DNA from: Akkermansiaceae bacterium UBA956
GTDB taxonomy: Bacteria; Verrucomicrobiota; Verrucomicrobiia; Verrucomicrobiales; Akkermansiaceae
DNA: 64,000 nucleotides
Assembly: GCA_002293145.1 (NCBI GenBank)
Contig: DBCO01000027.1
Coordinates: forward strand, 1 to 64,000
Direction: 5' to 3'
Made by a program: the position numbers and the translations under genes. Below the pieces are notes generated by a model. It had not been told where the DNA came from, did not search any database, and saw only the letters and a program-made list of their open reading frames with translations. Position 1 is the stretch's first letter, and each line of letters begins with the position of its first letter. This document shows positions 8,340-16,426 of the stretch, in pieces.

Positions 8340-9092
8340 TCAGTTAGGATCGTCATCGGCATTGAGTGACCAAACGACCGCAGTTTGCGGCATAATGATC
8401 TTGCCAGTAGGAGTCAGCAAATCGGATGCCTTGTGCATTTCCGCGTGGCCATCGACGAAAATCAACGCCCCCTGCTGATTATGGCGAGCTGCAAATGCAC
8501 GCGCATTTCCCTTCGGGGAGCCATCGAAGCCCGACTGCCCAGGCAGCGTTTTCTTATCGTTAGGAAGACCTCTTTCGAAGAAAATAACAGTTTTGCTAGG
8601 CTCCATGATTCGCACCATGGGTACTGGCTTTTTCTCTCCATTTTCATCTTTGCGCTGCAATCGGCTATTCATCGCGACGGCAAACATCGGCGAACCGAGA
8701 CGTTTATTCGCCCCGGGATATGGTGCTCCTGGAATGCACAAAGGGTAGCCTTTGTCATAGAATCCGGCAGGATTGCTCTCGCCAAGCTCGCCAACGGTGG
8801 GTGCGCTCATCAAGCGGGGTAAGGCATTGTACCAAACTTCTTGACTCTCAGGCTTAGCGGCCGTTTGCCAATCGTTGGAGCCCACAGCGTCTTCGAGTGG
8901 TAGCAAGCCACTGCTATCTGCCACGTACGAGCCAAATGCCGTGCCGAGAGAACGCATTTTCGTCAACGCGCTGGCCTGATCCGCTTTGCTGCGCGAAGAT
9001 TGGATCACCGTGAAGGCGATTGTCGCCAAGGCCGCGATGATCGCGACCACAACGAGTAACTCCATTAAAGTAAATCCCTTGTTTTTTTTCAT
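8340..9092 (-). CDS. pseudopilin with H-X9-DG C-terminal motif
   Basis: A 250-residue protein with the prepilin leader MKKNKGFTLMELLVVVAII followed by more hydrophobic residues. Near the C-terminus, HNQQGALIFVDGH is an exact H-X9-DG pattern, the hallmark of DUF1559-like pseudopilins expanded in Planctomycetes and Verrucomicrobia. Cleavage is expected after the Gly of KGF. Its start overlaps the stop of the DUF4956 gene by 4 bases (ATGA), so it belongs to the same transcript as the VTC and DUF4956 genes, and a terminator follows it. Its partners and role are unknown. Confidence 0.9.
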   Translation of the reverse strand: MKKNKGFTLMELLVVVAIIAALATIAFTVIQSSRSKADQASALTKMRSLGTAFGSYVADSSGLLPLEDAVGSNDWQTAAKPESQEVWYNALPRLMSAPTVGELGESNPAGFYDKGYPLCIPGAPYPGANKRLGSPMFAVAMNSRLQRKDENGEKKPVPMVRIMEPSKTVIFFERGLPNDKKTLPGQSGFDGSPKGNARAFAARHNQQGALIFVDGHAEMHKASDLLTPTGKIIMPQTAVVWSLNADDDPN

Positions 9093-9781
9093 ACGTCCAG
9101 TTCGCTTCCTGTTGGCGTCAACACGATGCGGTTATTGCCACATGCCAACTGTAAACGCTCGATGAGGTCGGAAACTTTCACACCATCTTTCAGTTGCAGA
9201 CCGTAACGCAATTCGGTCATCATCCCTGCTTGCGCAGAACGTACACTGGTCAGATCGGCACGATCAACGCAGTCAGCCCAAATCGGATTGAGGCGATCTT
9301 CAAAGTCCATATCACTGGTCATGCGCATGGTGAGCAGGTGGGTGGCACGGCGTGGTGCGAAGGCATCAGTGCGTGAGAGCACATAAATCAATCCAGCAAC
9401 AAGCGGCACGCAGATGAGCGACTCCGTGTAAAGACGTGCGCCAACAACCATACCAGCGGCCATGGCGAAGAACACGAAACCAAGGTCGCGTGCTTGGCCA
9501 AGATTGCGACGGAAACGAATCATCGAAAAGGCTGCAAACATGCCGAAAGCCACGCCGGCATTGCCGCGAACCACCATGATCAAAATCGTGGTTATCGTGC
9601 CGATGATGATCAACGTGTGAACGAAATCTTGGGTGTAGCGTGTTCCTTTATAAGTGTTGCGGTAGAGAGTCGCGATGAAAAGATTGAGAACAAAGCTCAA
9701 AAACATGGCACCAACCACTTCGAGTGGATGTGGTGTATCGAGGGAGATGTAATCTTTGAGGCTAGTAATGAATTCGTTCAT
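9089..9781 (-). CDS. DUF4956 integral membrane protein
   Basis: A 230-residue protein with about four to five transmembrane helices in the first 140 residues, including the characteristic VRGNAGVAFGMFAAFSMIRFR segment of the DUF4956 family between helices, followed by a small soluble C-terminal domain. Members of this family are, from my knowledge, commonly encoded beside VTC-domain proteins and CotH kinases, and this gene directly follows the VTC gene on the minus strand with a 27-base gap. The biochemical role is not established. The downstream pseudopilin overlaps its stop codon. Confidence 0.85.
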   Translation of the reverse strand: MNEFITSLKDYISLDTPHPLEVVGAMFLSFVLNLFIATLYRNTYKGTRYTQDFVHTLIIIGTITTILIMVVRGNAGVAFGMFAAFSMIRFRRNLGQARDLGFVFFAMAAGMVVGARLYTESLICVPLVAGLIYVLSRTDAFAPRRATHLLTMRMTSDMDFEDRLNPIWADCVDRADLTSVRSAQAGMMTELRYGLQLKDGVKVSDLIERLQLACGNNRIVLTPTGSELDV

Positions 9782-9808
9782 GGATCTTATTTCTATCAGG
9801 TAATTGGG

Positions 9809-10570
9809 CTATAACAGCAGCAGGGTAGCTTCGGGGTTCTTGGCAACGACAGGGTCAAAGCGCTCCAGAGACTGGCAATACTTGCTCATGCTCTGAGCTT
9901 GTAATTGAAATTCTCCGGCGGCTTTGCGCAGCCAGATCGGGACGGAGCCGATGGTTTTGACTTCGACCACGGCGATCTCATGCTTCACCACTGCGAGTGG
10001 AAAATCAGGATCGTCAGGGGTAAGCGGCTTCATATCAAATCGACAACGCAGACCTGTATCAAAGGTCACGCGAATGGTTCCCTCGGAACCACTATCATAG
10101 GCCATGCGGTCGTAGCGGACCTGCACCACAGGGCGCGCACCGGCATCGACAATCAGGTCTTGCAGCTCGGCGACAACGTGCTTGTCTGCGCGAGAGCGAT
10201 TAGGATCCAAGAGCGGTTGAGGAATTTTCCCCTGCGCGAGTTCCGCAAGAGATTCAATGGGTAATGCAGCCCGGCGTTTCACTCCATTACCATCAAGCTT
10301 GTGCTTGATCTCGATGAATCCGGCAGGCGGAATAAGACCATCGGCTCTTCCATAGACGCGTGCGCGGACGCGACGGCGATTCGCCACCCCCCATTGCTTT
10401 TGCCAATAGCTATGGCGATCCGAGGTATCGTAGTATTCAGAAATCACCGGATAACCATCTTCTGCAGCGCGATCGACGGGGATCATGCTCGAGATGAAAA
10501 GTCGGAACTTTTCGCCTTCTTCTGCGGGCAGAAGAAATTTAAATTCGCGGCGGTCTTGGGTTGCATCCAT
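9809..10570 (-). CDS. VTC-domain protein (polyphosphate polymerase family)
   Basis: This 253-residue product resembles the VTC domain of the triphosphate tunnel metalloenzyme fold. Visible features are the N-terminal REFKFLLP strand, YYDTSD, RRRVRARVYG with clustered basic residues, IEIKHKLDG, KRRAALP, VRYDRMAY, VTFDTGLRC and a terminal AVVEVKT strand. These alternating acidic and basic strands line the tunnel in VTC4-type polyphosphate synthases. Whether it makes polyphosphate is inference; many bacterial members lie beside DUF4956 and CotH and may act in a phosphotransfer step instead. I chose the ATG at 10570, just before DATQDRREFKF. Confidence 0.85.
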   Translation of the reverse strand: MDATQDRREFKFLLPAEEGEKFRLFISSMIPVDRAAEDGYPVISEYYDTSDRHSYWQKQWGVANRRRVRARVYGRADGLIPPAGFIEIKHKLDGNGVKRRAALPIESLAELAQGKIPQPLLDPNRSRADKHVVAELQDLIVDAGARPVVQVRYDRMAYDSGSEGTIRVTFDTGLRCRFDMKPLTPDDPDFPLAVVKHEIAVVEVKTIGSVPIWLRKAAGEFQLQAQSMSKYCQSLERFDPVVAKNPEATLLLL

Positions 10571-10834
10571 GGATAGGAGCAATTATTCTTAGGCAATCCG
10601 AAGCAATTGTCTATCAAAATAGTCGAAAATTACACCAGTTTCGCTTTGACCTTTGCTGTCTATCAACAAAATCGATACAATTTTCATGAGTGAATGTGAC
10701 ATTTCCGCCATCTAACAGAAAAAAGGAGCAATCCCATAAGGCCGCCACGGTCATGACTAATGGAACAAAAAAATGTCAAAATCTTCACTTTAGGGACTTG
10801 TCAGAACTCTGAGGAAAGCTAACTTGGGGCGCGC

Positions 10835-11704
10835 ATGAAAATTTGGTTGGATGAAAAATTGGAAGAAGAGCAAGATGCGAAAATCTCGGTATTTGACCAC
10901 GGCTTGCTTTATGGTGATGGAGTTTTTGAGGGCATTCGTTTTTACAATGGCCGAGTTTTTCGTTTGGAAGAACACATTTCTCGACTCTACGATTCGGCGC
11001 GCGCGATCTTGCTGAACATGCCATGGACGCAGGAGCAAGTTTGTCAATTCACCGTGGATACCATCAAAGCCAATGGCTTGAGCGATGGATATGTGCGTCT
11101 CGTCGTAACACGCGGCACGGGTGGACTGGGCCTAAATCCTTATCTTTGTGAGCGCCCAAGCATGTTCATCATTGCATCTACGATCAGCCTCTACCCTGAG
11201 GAATACTACACCAATGGTTTGGCGATCATCACATGCGCGACGCGACGCCCCACACCAGCCGCGCTGATGCCACAGGTGAAGTCCTTGAATTATCTCAACA
11301 ACATCATGGCCAAGGTCGAAGCAATTCAATCCGGTGCCATGGAAGCTGTGATGCTCAATGAGCAAGGCTACGTGGCCGAGTGCACGGGCGACAATTTGTT
11401 TCTCCTGAAAAATGGCAAATTACTGACACCACCAGTATCTGATGGCGCGCTGGATGGCGTGACCCGCCGCGTGATCTTGGAACTAGCCGATCAACTCGGC
11501 ATTCCTTGGGCTGAGCAAACGCTGACTCGCTACGATATTTTCGTGGCCGATGAGTGCTTCCTCACCGGCACCGCAGCAGAAGTGATTCCTGTGATTTCTC
11601 TGGACCGACGTCCCATCGGTGAAGGTGTTCCCGGGCCACTCACCGCAAAATTTATTACCGCATTCCGCGCTCTGGCCAACTCGACTGGCACGCCCATAGC
11701 TTAA
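10835..11704 (+). CDS. ilvE: class IV aminotransferase, branched-chain amino acid type
   Basis: PLP enzyme (289 residues) that would transfer amino groups between branched-chain amino acids and glutamate. Recognisable are FDHGLLYGDGVFEGIRFY, the PLP Lys in QVKSLNYLNN, the GYVAECTGDNLF segment and the C-terminal FLTGTAAEVIPV. This pattern fits IlvE and also its D-amino-acid relatives, so the exact substrate is less certain. A GAGGAAAG about 15-20 bases upstream of the ATG is a possible ribosome site. The mcsA start follows its stop by 10 bases, so it appears to be the first gene of the mcsAB-clpC operon, where Bacillota have ctsR. Confidence 0.87.
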   Translation: MKIWLDEKLEEEQDAKISVFDHGLLYGDGVFEGIRFYNGRVFRLEEHISRLYDSARAILLNMPWTQEQVCQFTVDTIKANGLSDGYVRLVVTRGTGGLGLNPYLCERPSMFIIASTISLYPEEYYTNGLAIITCATRRPTPAALMPQVKSLNYLNNIMAKVEAIQSGAMEAVMLNEQGYVAECTGDNLFLLKNGKLLTPPVSDGALDGVTRRVILELADQLGIPWAEQTLTRYDIFVADECFLTGTAAEVIPVISLDRRPIGEGVPGPLTAKFITAFRALANSTGTPIA

Positions 11705-11714
11705 CAGCATCATC

Positions 11715-12239
11715 ATGAAATGTGACTTCTGCGATCAGAAAGCTACGGTTTTCCTCACTCAGTTGATCGAGGGGCAGATGAAAAAAGTCTGCCTCTGCGA
11801 GAGCTGTGCCAAAACCAAGGGGGTCACCGATCCTACGGGCTTTTCGCTTGCCGATATGTTACTCAGTGGCATGCCGACCTCAGCTCTCGTGGCAAATGCT
11901 CCCTTCGTGCCCACTCGCTCAGGTGGTGGCAAAAAATGCCCCAACTGCGGTTTCAGCGTCGATGATCTCAACCGCGTCCGCCGCTTCGGCTGCAGCGAGT
12001 GCGTTCAGGCCTTCCGCCCCGAAGTCGAGTTGATCTTGCGCGGCATGCACCAAGGTGTGACCCACGTCGGCAAAGTGCCACCGGGATTTGAAGAAATTCA
12101 TGCCCGCGATGAAAAACTCGAAGAATTGCGCCAGCAACTCGAAAAAGCCATTGCGCACGAAAACTACGAGCAAGCGGCATCGCTGCGCGATCAAATTCGC
12201 CAATTAGAACTCCCTCTCCCCGCCACCACACTGCCATGA
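11715..12239 (+). CDS. mcsA: McsA-like activator of protein-arginine kinase
   Basis: The 174-residue product has four CXXC pairs (CDFC at residues 3-6, CESC at about 28-31, CPNC and CSEC in the middle), which would bind zinc, and a C-terminal UVR motif region (EKLEELRQQLEKAIAHENYE followed by QAASLRDQIRQLE). This layout matches McsA, which activates McsB and links to ClpC through the UVR region. It overlaps mcsB by four bases (ATGATG start, TGA stop of mcsA inside), implying translational coupling. Length is close to Bacillus McsA (about 185 residues). Confidence 0.93.
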   Translation: MKCDFCDQKATVFLTQLIEGQMKKVCLCESCAKTKGVTDPTGFSLADMLLSGMPTSALVANAPFVPTRSGGGKKCPNCGFSVDDLNRVRRFGCSECVQAFRPEVELILRGMHQGVTHVGKVPPGFEEIHARDEKLEELRQQLEKAIAHENYEQAASLRDQIRQLELPLPATTLP

Positions 12240-13363
12240 TGCGATTTTCGACATTAATCAAACACCCTGCCGATTGGATGATCGGCGGCGAAGTGGATAA
12301 TGCGGTGGTGCTCACTTCACGCATTCGCTTGGCGCGAAATGTCCGGCTTCTGCCATTTCCCGGATGGGCCACAGCCGAGCAACGTCGCATGGCGATGCAG
12401 GAAATTTTCCCCGTGATCCAAGAATTGCGGCCGATGAAAGACGCCTTCGCGCAACCACTCAGCGGACTCACTTCGGTGCAAAAACAAGTGCTCGTCGAGC
12501 GCCACCTTATCAGTCGCGAGCACGCCGCCCGCACCGAGGGCAGCGCTGCAGTCATCGAGCGCCGCCAATCACTCAGCATCATGGTAAACGAGGAAGATCA
12601 TCTGCGAATGCAATCGATCCGCCCAGGACTCAATCTGCGCGTGGCATACGATGCCCTCAATGAACTCGACAATGAAATTCAATCGTCACTCACTTTTGCC
12701 TACGATCGCAAACTCGGCTACCTCACCACCTGCCCGACTAACCTCGGCACTGGCCTGCGCGCCAGCGCCATGCTTCACCTTCCTGGTTTAGTGCTCAGTG
12801 ATAAAATTGGCCAAGTTCTCAATGCCATCGGCCGCATGGGTTTGGCTGTCCGCGGTCTTTATGGCGAAGGCACCGAGTCACTCGGCAATCTCTACCAGAT
12901 TTCCAACCAATCCACTCTCGGAGAGAGCGAAACACAAATCATTGAGCGTCTTGAGCGAGTCATTGCACAAGTCGCCCAACACGAGACCAATGCGCGTCTG
13001 AAAATGCTCGAAGATGATCGCCTCACCCTGCACGACAAAATTGGTCGCTCCTACGGCATCTTGCAGCATGCCTGGCTGATCGATTCCAAAGAAGCGCTCA
13101 ATCATCTTTCCCTCATCCGCCTCGGTGCCAACATGGGATTTTTCCCGCTAGAGATTGCTCGCCTCTGCGATAACTTACTGATGGAAATTCAGCCCGCTCA
13201 CCTACAACTGCATAGCGGCCGCAAACTATCACCGGAACAACGCGATGAAAGCCGCGGACAAATCATTCGCTCACATTTGCAAAACGTCCCCACACCTGCT
13301 ATGGTTTTCTCACAATCGAAAAACCTCCCCTTTTCGGATCAACCCCTTGACCTTGATTTATGA
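12236..13363 (+). CDS. mcsB: protein-arginine kinase
   Basis: McsB phosphorylates arginine residues in proteins, marking them for ClpCP degradation. The 375-residue product has the phosphagen-kinase catalytic domain: VLTSRIRLARNV near the N-terminus, NEEDHLRMQ in the middle, and the signature CPTNLGTGLRASAM with the catalytic Cys. The C-terminal half carries the pArg-sensing helical region, with RxxxxK-type basic residues. An ATG at 12236 and another at 12239 are both possible. The stop overlaps the clpC start (ATGA). It is preceded by mcsA and followed by clpC, the arrangement known from Bacillota and Chlamydiae, here without ctsR. Confidence 0.96.
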   Translation: MMRFSTLIKHPADWMIGGEVDNAVVLTSRIRLARNVRLLPFPGWATAEQRRMAMQEIFPVIQELRPMKDAFAQPLSGLTSVQKQVLVERHLISREHAARTEGSAAVIERRQSLSIMVNEEDHLRMQSIRPGLNLRVAYDALNELDNEIQSSLTFAYDRKLGYLTTCPTNLGTGLRASAMLHLPGLVLSDKIGQVLNAIGRMGLAVRGLYGEGTESLGNLYQISNQSTLGESETQIIERLERVIAQVAQHETNARLKMLEDDRLTLHDKIGRSYGILQHAWLIDSKEALNHLSLIRLGANMGFFPLEIARLCDNLLMEIQPAHLQLHSGRKLSPEQRDESRGQIIRSHLQNVPTPAMVFSQSKNLPFSDQPLDLDL

Positions 13364-15921
13364 ATAATTTCACTCCCAGAGCTCAACAAGTCCTCGCCCT
13401 CGCACGCAAGGAAGCCGATCGCTTTAGCCATAATTATGTCGGCACCGAGCACATTCTGTTAGGCCTGATCAAATTGGGTCAAGGCGTTGCCGTCAACGTG
13501 CTCGAACGCATGGGACTCGACCTCGACAGCGTTCGTATTGAAGTGGAAAAGGAAGTCGGCACCGGCACCGCGGGTAGCTCCGGCGGCAACATTCCCTACA
13601 CCCCTCGTGTGAAAAAAGTCCTCGCCCTTGCCGACAAGGAAGCGACAGCTCTGAACCACTCGTATGTGGGCACCGAGCATATTTTGTTAGGCCTGCTGCG
13701 CGAAGGTGACGGCGTCGCCGCTCGCGTTCTGCAAAAACTCAACGTCGACATACAACGCACACGCAACGAGATCCTCGCCGAGATCGATCCGAATTTCACG
13801 CCTTCGGAAGATGCCGAGGATGAGCAAGAGAGCGACGACAACGACGAAGAGGATATTTTTTCCGATTCGGAAAAACAGCAAAATCCCAGCAACGGAGAAC
13901 CACAAGAAGGCAAAACCAAAACTCCAGCACTCAAGGCCTTTGGTCGCGACCTCACCAAGAGCGCCAAAGACGGTGAACTCGATCCGGTGATTGGCCGCGA
14001 AAGTGAAATCGAACGAGTGATTCAAATCCTTTGCCGCCGCACGAAAAACAATCCCGTGCTCATCGGTGAAGCAGGCGTCGGCAAGACCGCTATCGCCGAG
14101 GGCCTCGCCCAAGAAATTGCCTCCGGGAATGTCCCTGAAATTCTCCGCGACAAGCGCGTGATCACCCTCGACCTCGCCTTGATGGTCGCTGGCACGAAAT
14201 ATCGCGGTCAATTCGAAGAGCGCATCAAAGCCGTGATGGATGAGATCCGCAAAGTGAAAAATGTGATCCTTTTCATCGACGAACTTCACACGATCGTCGG
14301 TGCCGGCTCTGCCGAAGGAGCCATGGACGCCTCGAACATCATTAAGCCTGCACTGAGCCGTGCTGAGCTCCAGTGCATCGGTGCCACCACCCTCAATGAG
14401 TTCCGCAAGTACATCGAAAAAGATGCCGCTCTCGAACGCCGTTTCCAACAGGTCAAGGTCGACGAGCCGACGCAAGAAGACGCGATCAAAATCCTCTACG
14501 GCCTGCGCGCCAAGTATGAAGCTCACCACAAAGCGCGCTTCACTCCTGCTGCCATTGAGGCCTCGGTGAAATTGACCGCACGCTACCTCACGGGACGCTA
14601 TCTGCCCGACAAAGCCATCGATGTTCTTGATGAAGCTGGTGCGCGCGCACGCATTTCCCAAATGACTCGCCCACCCGTCATCAAGGAACTGGAAGCGAAA
14701 ATCGAGGAAATCAATCGCAGCAAACTCGCAGCCATCTCCGAGCAAGACTTCGAGAAAGCCGCTGCCATGCGCGATGAAGAAAAAAATGCCAAGAAAAACC
14801 TCGAAGATACTCTTAAAGCCTGGCGCGCCCAGTCCGAGGAATCGATCATCGAGGTCGATGACGAAGACATCATGACCGTTGTCTCCAAGTGGACTGGAGT
14901 GCCTCTCCGCCGCATGGAGGAAACTGAGTCCGAGAAGCTGCTCAAAATGGAAGAAGAGCTGCAAACCCGCGTCATCGGCCAAAACGAAGCCGTGCGCTCG
15001 ATTTCCAAAGCACTACGCCGTTCCCGTGCCGACCTCAAGGACCCACGCCGCCCCATCGGATCGTTCCTTTTCCTCGGCCCGACAGGCGTTGGCAAAACTT
15101 ACCTTGCCCGCAATCTCGCCGAATTCATGTTTGGCGATCCCGAATCGTTGATCCAGATCGACATGTCGGAATACATGGAAAAATTCACCTCCAGCCGTCT
15201 GATTGGCTCACCTCCTGGCTACGTCGGCTATGAAGAAGGTGGTCAACTTTCCGAACAAGTCCGCCGTCGTCCATATAGCGTGATCCTTTTTGACGAAGTC
15301 GAAAAAGCTCACCCAGATGTCATGAACCTGCTGCTTCAAATCCTCGAAGAAGGCATGGTCACCGACTCCATGGGACGCAAAATCGACTTCCGCAATACCA
15401 TCATCATCCTCACTTCTAACGTCGGTGCATCGACCATCAAACGTCAGAGCACACTCGGTTTCAATGCCATGACAGCCGATGAAGGTGACTTCGAGACAAT
15501 GAAGGAAAAAATCACCGAGGAAGCCAAACGCACCTTCAAGCCCGAATTCCTGAACCGCCTTGATGAGCTGGTCGTTTTCCACATGCTTGAAAAACCCGAC
15601 CTTTCTCGCATCGTCGATCTCGAGATCTCGAAGTTGGCCAAACGCCTCAAGGAGAAATCCATCGCCCTGGAGCTCAGCGATACTTCTCGCGATCTGCTGA
15701 TCACCAAAGGCTATGATCCGAGCTACGGCGCGCGCCCGATGCGACGCGCCGTCGAACGTTACCTCGAAGACCCACTCGCCGAAGCTCTACTACGCGGCGA
15801 CATCAAAGCTGGCGACATTGTCCAAGTCATCCGCCGCGACAACAGCGACGATCTTCTCTTCCAACCCAAAGTCGCGCCCGCCCCCGCGTTGACGACCGAA
15901 GAAGCTCAACCTGAAGAGTGA
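13360..15921 (+). CDS. clpC: ClpC AAA+ unfoldase of the Clp protease
   Basis: 853-residue unfoldase that would feed substrates, including pArg-marked ones, to ClpP. Two Clp N-domain repeats occupy about 1-145 (each with SHNYVGTEHILLGL-type sequence, the second HSYVGTEHILLGLL), then an acidic linker of about 30 residues, AAA1 with Walker A GEAGVGKTA and Walker B LFIDELHT, a middle UVR-type coiled coil, and AAA2 with GPTGVGKTY and DEVEKAHPD. STLGFN in AAA2 is the ClpP-binding loop. The coupled start (ATGA) and the terminator at 15951 make it the last gene of the operon. The acidic spacer (EDEQESDDNDEED) after the N-domain is longer than usual. Confidence 0.97.
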   Translation: MNNFTPRAQQVLALARKEADRFSHNYVGTEHILLGLIKLGQGVAVNVLERMGLDLDSVRIEVEKEVGTGTAGSSGGNIPYTPRVKKVLALADKEATALNHSYVGTEHILLGLLREGDGVAARVLQKLNVDIQRTRNEILAEIDPNFTPSEDAEDEQESDDNDEEDIFSDSEKQQNPSNGEPQEGKTKTPALKAFGRDLTKSAKDGELDPVIGRESEIERVIQILCRRTKNNPVLIGEAGVGKTAIAEGLAQEIASGNVPEILRDKRVITLDLALMVAGTKYRGQFEERIKAVMDEIRKVKNVILFIDELHTIVGAGSAEGAMDASNIIKPALSRAELQCIGATTLNEFRKYIEKDAALERRFQQVKVDEPTQEDAIKILYGLRAKYEAHHKARFTPAAIEASVKLTARYLTGRYLPDKAIDVLDEAGARARISQMTRPPVIKELEAKIEEINRSKLAAISEQDFEKAAAMRDEEKNAKKNLEDTLKAWRAQSEESIIEVDDEDIMTVVSKWTGVPLRRMEETESEKLLKMEEELQTRVIGQNEAVRSISKALRRSRADLKDPRRPIGSFLFLGPTGVGKTYLARNLAEFMFGDPESLIQIDMSEYMEKFTSSRLIGSPPGYVGYEEGGQLSEQVRRRPYSVILFDEVEKAHPDVMNLLLQILEEGMVTDSMGRKIDFRNTIIILTSNVGASTIKRQSTLGFNAMTADEGDFETMKEKITEEAKRTFKPEFLNRLDELVVFHMLEKPDLSRIVDLEISKLAKRLKEKSIALELSDTSRDLLITKGYDPSYGARPMRRAVERYLEDPLAEALLRGDIKAGDIVQVIRRDNSDDLLFQPKVAPAPALTTEEAQPEE

Positions 15922-15950
15922 CACTTCTTCAGTAACTCATTTACCCAAAT

Positions 15951-15982
15951 ACCATGCTCATCACTCTGGGCATGGTTTTTTT
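15951..15982 (+). terminator. terminator after clpC
   Basis: ACCATGC (15951-15957) pairs with GCATGGT (15970-15976) around a 12-base loop, followed by a run of T to 15982. It lies 30 bases after the clpC stop. Confidence 0.85.
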
Positions 15983-16426
15983 CTAGGCTTCCATCAAAAA
16001 TCTCCGCGATTTCCTCTGCAAACTCTGCGCCTTTGCGCTTCGTTCGTCTTATGACCTAAGGGCTTTTTCAAACTACAACCGCAGCCCGCTTTGGGGCGGA
16101 GATGGCGGGACTAACTCATTCTAACATACTCCCGCAAATTCAGACTGATTACCACTGATTTTTCGAGGGGAAAAAAAGTCGCTCAAAGAAACGCAGAGCT
16201 TTTACCCATTAAATCCTGAAATCTTGAGAATCTTGTAAATCCTGTCTCAGATGGCACCACTATGAATGACCTGCTTTTTTGATAGAAAACATGGGTGATT
16301 TACCTGCTGACCAATCGTCTAACACTGCGATAGTGGCAGAGCTAGGCATTCAGGTTTTTGATCTTATCGAAGAAATTGGATAGTTGATCTTCGTTCGCGG
16401 CTGCAGTGAGCTAAGTGTAACTCCGC
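15983..16426. other. intergenic region with dispersed repeat-like text
   Basis: No gene is seen here. The stretch 16014-16040 (CTCTGC...CTCTGCGCC) and 16190-16200 (ACGCAGAGCT) belong to the degenerate GCAGAGAC/CTCTGCG family described at 27056 and 48548, and 16143-16160 (GACTGATTACCACTGATT) resembles the CCACTGAATTCCACTGAT text at 27011-27030. Confidence 0.55.

Noticed and set aside
13687..14982. Long minus-strand open frame of 431 codons inside clpC
   Set aside because: It is antisense to a clear gene with complete AAA+ motifs; its translation (Phe- and Asp-rich) shows no family character.
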